The translations under genes and the position numbers were made by a program. The notes under the pieces are model-generated. The model saw nothing but the letters and a program-made list of their open reading frames with translations, was not told the origin of the DNA and made no database searches. From assembly GCA_024653405.1 (NCBI GenBank), contig JANLGB010000001.1, forward strand, positions 27,755 to 42,231: a stretch of DNA of 14,477 nt, given 5' to 3'. Origin of the DNA: Candidatus Saccharicenans sp. (GTDB taxonomy: Bacteria; Acidobacteriota; Aminicenantia; Aminicenantales; Saccharicenantaceae). The stretch's first letter is position 1. Each line of letters starts with the position of its first letter. This document shows, piece by piece, positions 1 through 6,242 of the stretch.

Positions 1-1
1 T

Positions 2-763
2 ACCATGACCTTTGGCAGCGTCATGGCCGGGGTCATGGAGCTTAACGAAAAGGGCTGGCTGCCATTCCCGAAGGCCCCGGTTTTTGGAAACACTCAAAGC
101 ATGATCGATGGCCTTCAACAGATTGTCTATGGCAGCTCGGACCTGGGGACGTTGCTGGCTCGGCCCACAGACCTGGTGATCGATGAATTGATAAAATCCA
201 CAGCCAGCGCCAGCCCGGAAGAAATCGTGCGCTGCTTGACCACCGCCTATGCCGGCCTGGGTTATGCCGGGATTGAACCTAAAGTCTTTCCGGGCATGTT
301 TACGGCCTACGGCACTTCCAACCGTGGCCGCGGTGACCACACCTATGCCTGGACCATTCAGGCCGAGGAGGGCGGGTTGACCGGGGCCGAGAACCTGGCC
401 GCCTACGTGGCCGGAAGCCAGATGGGGAAAGTTCTGACCGATTCGCTCGGCCTGTGCGACTTTTTCACCGAAGATTTCACCTCGCCTGATTTTCTGGAGA
501 TGTACAGGGCACTGACCGGTCTGGTATACACGGCCGAAAGTCTCAAGGAGTGCGGCCGGCGTATTTACACCCTGGAAAGGTATGTTAATAATCAGCAGGG
601 TCGCCGGCGGGATTATGATGCCTTTATTCCGCCTAAGTTCTTGGAACCTTTAACCGCCGGTCCTCACGCTGGAAAAGCAATTGATCCGGAGTATTACCAG
701 GCCATCCTTGATGCCTATTACCGGCATCAGGGCTGGGCTGAAGGTGGCGAAGCCTCTGTATAA
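2..763 (+). CDS. Aldehyde:ferredoxin oxidoreductase, C-terminal part (5' end outside window)
   Basis: This is the C-terminal ~254 residues of a tungsten/molybdopterin aldehyde:ferredoxin oxidoreductase (AOR), which oxidises aldehydes to carboxylic acids and passes the electrons to ferredoxin in the cytoplasm. The reading frame is open to the left edge, so the N-terminal pterin-binding domain and the first three Fe-S cysteines lie outside. Visible family features are the YGTSNRGRGDHTY segment (family form: SNRGG.H), the LGLCDFF segment whose Cys (codon 455-457) should be the fourth [4Fe-4S] ligand, the LERYVNNQQG segment, and the usual end of form YY...GW...G. The Met codon at position 5 is internal and is not a start. 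It ends at TAA 32 bp before the next gene. Substrate class (simple aldehydes or others) cannot be told from this part. Family assignment is firm; subfamily is open. Confidence 0.88.
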   Translation, partial: TMTFGSVMAGVMELNEKGWLPFPKAPVFGNTQSMIDGLQQIVYGSSDLGTLLARPTDLVIDELIKSTASASPEEIVRCLTTAYAGLGYAGIEPKVFPGMFTAYGTSNRGRGDHTYAWTIQAEEGGLTGAENLAAYVAGSQMGKVLTDSLGLCDFFTEDFTSPDFLEMYRALTGLVYTAESLKECGRRIYTLERYVNNQQGRRRDYDAFIPPKFLEPLTAGPHAGKAIDPEYYQAILDAYYRHQGWAEGGEASV

Positions 764-795
764 AGGGTTTAATCCTCATTGCCAGGAGAAGGCTG

Positions 796-1530
796 ATGAG
801 GAAGGACCTGAAAACCAGGTCTTTTCGTTTTCTATTTTTCTGGGCAAGGCTTGTCTTTCTGTCGCTTCTTTTGTTTATCTTCTTACATGAATGTGCTCAT
901 GGACTGGGTTCAAAATCAGAGGGCCTCAGTGTCAGCACCGGTTTTAATCGGGTGGGCGATGCAGGCAAACGGCCTTCTGATCCTGACTTCAGGTCAAATC
1001 ACCTCATTTCCGGCCAGCCGACTCCTGGCAGTCTCGCCGGACCTTTGGTGAACTGGTTTCTTGCCTTATTGTTCACGGTTTTGTTATTCAAGAAAAACAT
1101 TAGCAAAAAGATCTCAGCAATTTTCGGCGCGGCTGCAATATCCAACTCCCTGCTCCGTTTTGTACCTATGACGGGTTTTATGATCAATGCCTTGCTGGGC
1201 AGGCTGGTTATTGAAGATGAGGTGAGCTGGGGGTTCAGGGGAATTTTCCCTGATAGATTTCCCATGCTCTTATCTGAGTTCAAAGGTTTTTTGCCAACCC
1301 GGGGTTCTATTTTTCTTTCGAATCCGAGCCTTTATTTCTGGCCTGCAATTTCTTTCCTAATAACATTTATTTGTCTTTTCCTCGCTTATAAAATTCTTCT
1401 GGTTGTCTTTAAGTCCGAATTAAAAAAGCCCGTAAATAAGGTGATTTTTATCCTGATGCCTGTTATTATCTGGCCGCCGCTTTTAATTCTGGTAAATGTA
1501 CTTGATAATCTGGTGCGCATAAACTGGTGA
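796..1530 (+). CDS. Small multi-pass membrane protein with HEXXH motif (M50/site-2-protease-like, putative)
   Basis: A 244-residue membrane protein. ATG 796 is chosen because AGGAGA (784-789) lies 6 nt upstream. The first hydrophobic segment (about residues 10-30) runs straight into HECAH (31-35), a zinc-metalloprotease HEXXH motif at the end of a membrane helix as in M50 intramembrane proteases. An AGP..N motif (81-86) opens the second helix. A third segment (106-120) leads to R121-x-x-P124 and an acidic EDE (140-142) that could supply the third metal ligand in place of the usual NxxPxxxxDG. Two more helices lie at about 171-200 and 215-240. The segment between helices 1 and 2 is polar. No PDZ domain is present. 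The gene is clearly richer in A+T than its neighbours, a possible sign of transfer. Membrane location is firm; proteolysis is inferred from HEXXH only, and substrates are unknown. Confidence 0.7.
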   Translation: MRKDLKTRSFRFLFFWARLVFLSLLLFIFLHECAHGLGSKSEGLSVSTGFNRVGDAGKRPSDPDFRSNHLISGQPTPGSLAGPLVNWFLALLFTVLLFKKNISKKISAIFGAAAISNSLLRFVPMTGFMINALLGRLVIEDEVSWGFRGIFPDRFPMLLSEFKGFLPTRGSIFLSNPSLYFWPAISFLITFICLFLAYKILLVVFKSELKKPVNKVIFILMPVIIWPPLLILVNVLDNLVRINW

Positions 1531-1563
1531 TGGAGTTATGGCCAGGTTCGGTTTGTTTTTTTT
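1522..1563 (+). terminator. Candidate Rho-independent terminator after the M50-like gene
   Basis: CTGG (1524-1527) can pair with CCAG (1542-1545), with flanking AA/TT support, about ten bases before a run of eight T (1556-1563). The stem is short and overlaps the stop codon, so it is a weak terminator. It sits in the 31-bp gap between convergent genes, where one is expected. Confidence 0.35.
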
Positions 1564-2905
1564 ACTCCAGTTCCTTGCCCCTGGTCTCGGGTATCAGAGT
1601 CCAGGATAGGGCGGCCAGGACAAAGGCGGCTGACACCAGCCAGAAAGCCACCTGAAAGCCTTGCTGCTGGGCCATGGAACCTATGGCCAGCGGGGCCACG
1701 GCCGAAACGATGCGCCCGCTGTTATAGGTGATTCCCTGGAGGGTGGCCCGGATTCGGGTCGGGTAGAGCTCGGCCGTCAGGGCCCCGAAGCCCGAGAAAT
1801 AACCCGTCCCGAAAAAGGCCACCACCGGTCCCAGGAAGAATAGCAGCAGGGGAGCGCGGGCAATAGAATAAAGAAAGACCAGGAGGCTGGCCGCGGTCAG
1901 GTAGATAATGTAGCTCTTTTTCCGGCCGATAGAGTCACTGATATAACCGAAGGTCAGGTAGCCCAGCCACATGCCCAGCTGCATGAAGATGACCAGCGAG
2001 GACATGTGCCGGGTGGTCAGGCCGACTCCTCCCTGGGCCTGGCTCAAAGACAGGTAGCCGGGAATCCACAGGTTGAAGCCCCACCAGGAGAACATGGTCA
2101 GGGCGTTCATCAGCGTTACGGCCAGAGTTATTCTCAGCAGCTGGCCTGAAATCAGAGAAGGAGATTTATCCGGCTTAAATTTTTTGGCTGCTTCTATTCC
2201 GTTTTTGGCGACAGGCTCGCCGCCGGGAAGCGATTTTTCAGAATTGCCTGGCGGAGAAACCTGCCGGGAATAGTCAGGAGACCTGGTTTTTTTCCAGAGC
2301 TCCGGTTCCTCCACCTTCGACCTGATCCAGAAAACCAGGAGGGCCGGCAGGATGCCCACGAAAAAGACTGCTCTCCAGCCCAGCCAGGGAAGGACTACAG
2401 CTGTCACCAGGGCCGCCAGGGCATAGCCGACGGCCCAGAAACTCTGCATGAAGCCCATAGCCTTGCCCCGGTGTTCGGAAGAAAAATACTCTGAAACCAG
2501 GGCCGCTCCTGAAGCCCATTCGCCGCCCATGCCCAGGCCGAGAAAAACCCGGAAAAGTCCGAGCTGGAAGACATTCTGGCTCAGTCCACACATGAAGGTA
2601 AAAACTGAATAAATGAGGATACTGGCCCGCAGGGCAACCGTCCGGCCCAGACGGTCAGCCACAACCCCGAAAATCATCCCGCCGACAGCCGAGGCCAGCA
2701 GAGTCAGCGAGCCCAGCAATCCGGCCGTGGGCTTGGACATCGACAGGTCGCGCATCAGGTGGGCCAGGACCAGGGCGTAGAGCATGACGTCAAAGGAATC
2801 AAGCATCCAGCCGAAGCAGGAAGCCAGCAAGGCCCGGCGGGCCGGAGCTGGGGTCTTCCGAAACCAGCCAAAAAGGTATTCGGCCAGCTGGCTGGAGGAG
2901 GCCAA
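1562..2905 (-). CDS. MFS transporter, carboxylate/sugar:H+ symporter-like
   Basis: A 447-residue major facilitator superfamily carrier of the inner membrane with 12 predicted helices. The N-terminal motif GWMLDSFDV (32-40) is typical of the aromatic-acid/sialate/lactate:H+ symporter branch. The helix 2-3 loop carries G-x3-DRLGR (80-88), repeated in the second half as GYISDSIGRKK. ELYPTRIRAT and the end PETRGKELE are also family hallmarks. A long charged loop (about 200-250) joins the two halves. The start is TTG at 2905: AGGAG lies 8 nt upstream and the next Met is inside helix 1. The upstream gene stops at 2907, so the two are transcribed together and probably translationally coupled. Import of an organic acid fits the family and the divergent carboxylate operon; drug efflux is the alternative suggested by the TipAS partner. 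Confidence 0.85.
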   Translation of the reverse strand: MASSSQLAEYLFGWFRKTPAPARRALLASCFGWMLDSFDVMLYALVLAHLMRDLSMSKPTAGLLGSLTLLASAVGGMIFGVVADRLGRTVALRASILIYSVFTFMCGLSQNVFQLGLFRVFLGLGMGGEWASGAALVSEYFSSEHRGKAMGFMQSFWAVGYALAALVTAVVLPWLGWRAVFFVGILPALLVFWIRSKVEEPELWKKTRSPDYSRQVSPPGNSEKSLPGGEPVAKNGIEAAKKFKPDKSPSLISGQLLRITLAVTLMNALTMFSWWGFNLWIPGYLSLSQAQGGVGLTTRHMSSLVIFMQLGMWLGYLTFGYISDSIGRKKSYIIYLTAASLLVFLYSIARAPLLLFFLGPVVAFFGTGYFSGFGALTAELYPTRIRATLQGITYNSGRIVSAVAPLAIGSMAQQQGFQVAFWLVSAAFVLAALSWTLIPETRGKELE

Positions 2906-2906
2906 T

Positions 2907-3290
2907 TTATTTCTCCTGTTTTTGGTCTTTGGGCCTGGTGGCGGCTTCTCCCGTTTTTTTTATGAAGTCCAGGATTTCCGGGTCAAGCCGAGATTGTTGG
3001 CGGGGTACCGCCCCCTGTTGATAGGCCTGGGCGATTCTGGGCAGCAATTTCTCGTGCCCGGCGAATCCCTCCTGGAGGAGTTGTTGCCAGCGCTCAGCCA
3101 GCTGCCTGGCTTCGGGGCTGTCCGGGGGAAGGTGTAGCTTGGACCTAACTGCTACTATCAGCTCGGCCCATTTTTTCTGGTAAGCGGCCATCTGTTCAGG
3201 AGTGAAGTTCCGGCCGAGCTCCTCGAATTCGGCCAGTTCTTCCGGGCTGTAAAAATCATGCGGCCAGCCTGAGGGCTTTGGGTCTGACAT
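2907..3290 (-). CDS. Stand-alone TipAS-type ligand-binding domain protein
   Basis: A 127-residue soluble protein. From YSPEELAEFEELG (about residue 14) through LAERWQQLLQEGFAGHEKLL to IAQAYQQ it has the all-helical pattern of the TipAS domain, the C-terminal antibiotic-binding part of MerR-type TipA regulators. Here the MerR helix-turn-helix and coiled coil are absent: the protein begins at ATG 3290, with AAAGGAAG just upstream, and almost directly with the domain. In TipA this domain binds thiopeptides; stand-alone versions are known but mostly uncharacterised. The tail (about 100-127) is charged. It is the first gene of a two-gene unit with the MFS carrier. It may act as a ligand sequestrator or sensor, but with no DNA-binding part a direct regulatory role is doubtful. 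An open frame continues upstream to 3887, but it is antisense to the lyase gene and is not used. Confidence 0.75.
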   Translation of the reverse strand: MSDPKPSGWPHDFYSPEELAEFEELGRNFTPEQMAAYQKKWAELIVAVRSKLHLPPDSPEARQLAERWQQLLQEGFAGHEKLLPRIAQAYQQGAVPRQQSRLDPEILDFIKKTGEAATRPKDQKQEK

Positions 3291-3305
3291 CAAGCTTCCT
3301 TTCAG

Positions 3306-3354
3306 TGGTAAAATTAAGATTTTCTTATTATAATTATTGCTTAAATTAATACAA
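3306..3354. promoter_or_regulatory. Divergent promoter region with a shared palindromic -10 element
   Basis: The 79-bp gap between the TipAS gene (-) and the lyase gene (+) is very AT-rich and contains ATTATAAT at 3327-3334, a perfect 8-bp palindrome. It therefore gives a consensus TATAAT on both strands: 3329-3334 for (+) and 3332-3327 for (-). For (-), TTGTAT at 3354-3349 lies 16 bp upstream as a partial -35. For (+), TGGTAA at 3306-3311 lies 17 bp upstream and is weak. One site could fire in both directions and tie expression of the two units together. Confidence 0.5.
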
Positions 3355-3369
3355 CCCAAGGAGAAATTG

Positions 3370-4281
3370 ATGAAGAAAACCACAATCCTGAGAAAAGCCA
3401 TTATGGAGCGCCGGGCGGTGGTCGTTCCCGGTTGCCATGATGCCCTGAGTGCCAGGGTAATCGAGAAGTGCGGCTTCGAAGCCATCCAGGTCTCTGGATT
3501 CGGCCTGGCCGGTTCTTTGCTGGCCAAGCCTGATGTCGGGCTGGTCCAGATGAAGGATGTCCTGGATTTAACCTGGAATATCGTCCAGGCCGTCAATATC
3601 CCGGTCATGGCCGATGTCGATACCGGCGGCGGCAATGCCATCAACGCCGCCTGGATTACCGAAAGAGTGATAACCATGGGGGCAGCCGGGATGAACATTG
3701 AAGACCAGGTTTTCCCCAAGCGCTGCGGGCACATGGCCGGCAAGGAAGTTATTCCGGCGGAAGAAATGGTCGGAAAGATTAAGGCCTGCGCCAAGGTCCG
3801 TGACCGGCTGGACCCCGATTTCATCATCAATGCCAGGACCGACGTTTTTGCCGTAGCCGGGCTGGACGAAGCTATCCGGCGCTGCAATCTCTACCTGGAG
3901 GCGGGGGCCGACCTGGCTTTTATCGACGGGATTAAGAGCCGGGCCGACATAGAAAGAGCAGTTAAAGAAATCAAAGGCCCGCTGTCGGTCAACCTGATGG
4001 ATGCCATCACCGGGGTTAAGACCCAGCTCATTCCGATTCCCGAGCTGGCCAAAATGGGAGTCGGTCGGGTTTCCATTCCCGTGGCTTCAATCATGGTGAT
4101 GCACAAGGCCCTGATGGATTTCTTCACCGCGCTGAAGAACTCGCCCAGCGGAATCCTTCCTGGAGAGACCGGGTGGATAACACCCTTTGAAGAGTTCACC
4201 ACTTTTGTCGGACTCAAGGATTATCGCAAACTGGAAGAGGAGTACCTGCCGAAAGAAAAGCTGGAGTGCAAGTATAAATAG
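3370..4281 (+). CDS. Isocitrate lyase/PEP mutase family lyase: 2,3-dimethylmalate lyase or methylisocitrate lyase
   Basis: A 303-residue (beta/alpha)8 enzyme of the PEP mutase/isocitrate lyase superfamily. Such lyases split a 2-hydroxy (di/tri)carboxylate by retro-aldol cleavage, giving pyruvate plus propionate (dimethylmalate) or pyruvate plus succinate (methylisocitrate). Visible signatures are PGCHDALSA (20-28), the Mg2+-binding DVDTGGG (82-88), NIEDQ (109-113) and the catalytic-loop KRCGH (117-121) with Cys119. Length fits the family. Start: ATG 3370 with AAGGAG at 3358-3363; an in-frame ATG at 3337 lies beside the -10 element and has no ribosome site. It is the first gene of the operon with the aconitase-like pair and the symporter. 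That partnership resembles the last steps of nicotinate fermentation (dimethylmaleate hydratase plus dimethylmalate lyase) more than the prpBCD methylcitrate cycle, since no citrate synthase or PrpD is seen. The exact substrate is unproven. Confidence 0.87.
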   Translation: MKKTTILRKAIMERRAVVVPGCHDALSARVIEKCGFEAIQVSGFGLAGSLLAKPDVGLVQMKDVLDLTWNIVQAVNIPVMADVDTGGGNAINAAWITERVITMGAAGMNIEDQVFPKRCGHMAGKEVIPAEEMVGKIKACAKVRDRLDPDFIINARTDVFAVAGLDEAIRRCNLYLEAGADLAFIDGIKSRADIERAVKEIKGPLSVNLMDAITGVKTQLIPIPELAKMGVGRVSIPVASIMVMHKALMDFFTALKNSPSGILPGETGWITPFEEFTTFVGLKDYRKLEEEYLPKEKLECKYK

Positions 4282-4317
4282 GAATTCCGGCGGCACTGGC
4301 CTGAGAACAGCCCAGAA

Positions 4318-4369
4318 GCCGGGTTGGTGCGCCCGGGAAGAAATAAAAATTTGGATTGGAGAACCCGGC
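4318..4369 (+). promoter_or_regulatory. Structured spacer between lyase and hydro-lyase genes
   Basis: Within the 113-bp spacer, GCCGGGTT (4318-4325) is exactly complementary to AACCCGGC (4362-4369). The same left arm could instead pair locally, CCGGG (4319-4323) with CCCGG (4332-4336). The two pairings exclude each other. There is no T-run, so it is not a simple terminator. It could set the relative level of the downstream genes or protect a processed mRNA end. The function is inferred only. Confidence 0.35.
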
Positions 4370-4394
4370 CCTCAGCCGGAAAGGAGGTTGAGCC

Positions 4395-5687
4395 ATGGGA
4401 CTGACAATGGTGGAAAAAATCCTGGCCCGAGCCACCGGCCAGAAAAAAGTTACGGCCGGCCAGGTGGTTGAACCCCGGGTCAGCCTGGCCATGTCGCATG
4501 AGAATGCGGCTCTGGTTATCAATCAGTTTCTGGAAGTTTATAAAGATACCGGCTTGAAGCCCAGGGTCTGGGACCCGGATAAAATCGCCATCATCCTTGA
4601 CCACCGGGTGCCGGCCGAAAGTTCTAAGACCGCCACCAACCAGAAGAAGATAAGGGAATTCGTGGCCGCTCAAAAAATCAAAAAGTTCCACGATATCAGG
4701 GGCGACCAGGGCGGCATCTGTCACCAGATCCTGCCCGAGAGTGGCTATGTGCTCCCGGGAACGGTGGTGGTGGGAACCGACAGTCACACCACTTCTCACG
4801 GAGCCCTGGGAGCTTTTAGCTTCGGCATCGGGGCCACCGAAATGGCTTCGGTCTGGGCCCTGGGTCGGGTGCTCAACGTGGAAGTGCCCAAGACGATTAA
4901 GGTTGTGGCCTCGGGCAAGTTTCCCCGTTATGTTCTCCCCAAGGATTTTATTCTTTATCTCATTGGCCGGATAACAGCCGAGGGAGCTAATTTCAAAGTC
5001 CTGGAATACCACGGGCCAGCCATTGAGCACATGCCCACCTCGGGCCGGCTGACGATTTGCAACATGTCGGTTGAAGCCGGGGCCACTTCGGGAATTGTAC
5101 CGCCTGATAGAGAGACACTGCGTTATCTCCGAGAAGAGGCGAAGGTCAAAGGTAAAATTGAGATGTTTCAGCCCGAGGCCGATGCTGAATATGATCAGGT
5201 TATAGAGATCGATGTTTCTGAACTGGAGCCGATGATTGCCTGTCCGCACACTGTCGACAATGTCAAACCGGTAAGCCAAGTGCACCAGGTCAAAGTGGAC
5301 CAGATTGTCATCGGCTCTTGCACCAACGGCCGCCTGGATGACCTGGCCGTGGCCGCAAAAATATTAAAAGGCAAAAAGCTGGCCAGGGGCGTCAGGATGC
5401 TGGTTTTTCCGGCTTCCTTCCGCATCTATCAGCAGGCTTTGCAGCTTGGTTACCTAGCCGACCTGGTCAAGGCCGGGGCGGTCATCATGAATCCGGGTTG
5501 CGGCTGTTGCCTGGGAGTGCACCAGGGTGCCCTGGGTGACGGTGAAGTGGCCCTGTCCACCACCAACCGCAATTTCAAGGGCCGGATGGGCAACCCCAAG
5601 GCCGAAGTTTATCTCTGCTCGCCGGCAGTGGCTGCGGCTTCGGCCCTGACCGGCTACATCACCGACCCCCGGAAAGGAGGCAAATAA
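4395..5687 (+). CDS. Aconitase-family hydro-lyase, large subunit (LeuC/homoaconitase/dimethylmaleate-hydratase type)
   Basis: A 430-residue large subunit of a two-subunit aconitase-superfamily dehydratase, carrying a [4Fe-4S] cluster that binds the substrate hydroxyl and carboxylate. The three cluster cysteines are visible: Cys309 in SCTNGR, and Cys369 and Cys372 in NPGCGCC (usual spacing CxxC). DSHTT (129-133) and FGIGATE are further active-site signatures. Start: ATG 4395 with AGGAGG (4382-4387) seven bases upstream. The short length and the opening (MVEKIL) place it in the group with archaeal and anaerobe-type isopropylmalate isomerase/homoaconitase, which also contains dimethylmaleate hydratase. 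The small subunit begins 1 bp after its stop. In this operon it probably makes or interconverts the hydroxy acid cleaved by the lyase upstream. Leucine synthesis is less likely because no leuA or leuB is seen nearby. Confidence 0.9.
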   Translation: MGLTMVEKILARATGQKKVTAGQVVEPRVSLAMSHENAALVINQFLEVYKDTGLKPRVWDPDKIAIILDHRVPAESSKTATNQKKIREFVAAQKIKKFHDIRGDQGGICHQILPESGYVLPGTVVVGTDSHTTSHGALGAFSFGIGATEMASVWALGRVLNVEVPKTIKVVASGKFPRYVLPKDFILYLIGRITAEGANFKVLEYHGPAIEHMPTSGRLTICNMSVEAGATSGIVPPDRETLRYLREEAKVKGKIEMFQPEADAEYDQVIEIDVSELEPMIACPHTVDNVKPVSQVHQVKVDQIVIGSCTNGRLDDLAVAAKILKGKKLARGVRMLVFPASFRIYQQALQLGYLADLVKAGAVIMNPGCGCCLGVHQGALGDGEVALSTTNRNFKGRMGNPKAEVYLCSPAVAAASALTGYITDPRKGGK

Positions 5688-5688
5688 C

Positions 5689-6198
5689 ATGGCCAGAGTG
5701 GTTTTGAAACTGGGCGATGACATTTCCACTGACATCATTTACCCTGGCCGGTTTATGGCCACGGTCCTGCCCACCGAGACTCCGCAGTATGCTTTTGCCG
5801 ACTTCCCTGAGTTCAACGCCCGGCTGAAGAAAGGAGAAATCCCGGCCGGAAGCGTGGTGGTGGCCGGCAAGAATTTTGGCTGCGGTTCTTCCCGCGAGCA
5901 GGCCGCTTCGACTTTGAAAGGACACGAGCTGGTGGTAGTGGCCAGGAATTTTGCCCGGATTTTCCTGCAGAACGCCATTAACCTCGGCCTGAGGCTGGTG
6001 GTCTGCCCGGAGATCGAAGCCGAAGAAGGGGACGAGCTGGAAATCCTGCCGGATAAAATAATAAACCGGACTTCCGGGAAGGAATTCAGGGTGGAGCCGT
6101 TGCCCAAGGCCAGACAGGCCATCATCGATGCTGGCGGCTTGATACCTTATACCCGACAGAGACTGCTGGAAAAAGTTGCTTCCAGGAAAAGAGCCTGA
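5689..6198 (+). CDS. Aconitase-family hydro-lyase, small (swivel) subunit
   Basis: A 169-residue swivel-domain subunit that closes over the cluster of the large subunit and contributes substrate-binding residues. Family motifs are DDISTD (10-15), PGRF (19-22) and NFGCGSSRE (62-70). ATG 5689 follows the upstream stop by one base, with AGGAGG at 5675-5680, so equal co-translation of both subunits is expected. The specificity segment after YPGR reads FMAT (22-25), where isopropylmalate isomerases and homoaconitases usually have YLR plus one variable residue. Losing that arginine argues for a substrate other than isopropylmalate or homoaconitate. A small hydrophobic-branched acid such as dimethylmalate is compatible but not shown. 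Confidence 0.88.
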   Translation: MARVVLKLGDDISTDIIYPGRFMATVLPTETPQYAFADFPEFNARLKKGEIPAGSVVVAGKNFGCGSSREQAASTLKGHELVVVARNFARIFLQNAINLGLRLVVCPEIEAEEGDELEILPDKIINRTSGKEFRVEPLPKARQAIIDAGGLIPYTRQRLLEKVASRKRA

Positions 6199-6242
6199 AA
6201 GCCCCGTAAAAAAATGGTAAATCCAATTAGAAAGGAGCCCCT

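Noticed and set aside
2073..3137. Plus-strand open frames across the MFS and TipAS genes
   Set aside because: They lie antisense to membrane-helix and TipAS coding sequence and lack family features.
3337..3369. Earlier ATG (3337) as start of the lyase
   Set aside because: It falls immediately next to the -10 element and has no Shine-Dalgarno; ATG 3370 has AAGGAG at ideal spacing and begins at the usual family N-terminus.
3291..3887. Upstream extension of the TipAS reading frame to a 326-residue product
   Set aside because: The extension is antisense to the well-supported lyase gene and crosses the divergent promoter; ATG 3290 has its own ribosome site and starts the recognisable domain.
4221..5285. 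Long minus-strand open frame of 354 codons
   Set aside because: It lies opposite the hydro-lyase large subunit and the lyase 3' end, which carry clear family motifs; its translation has no recognisable domain.
4395..6198. Leucine-biosynthesis leuCD
   Set aside because: No leuA, leuB or ilv genes are seen, the operon partners are a lyase and a symporter, and the small-subunit specificity segment is not YLR. The fold is the same but the role is probably catabolic.
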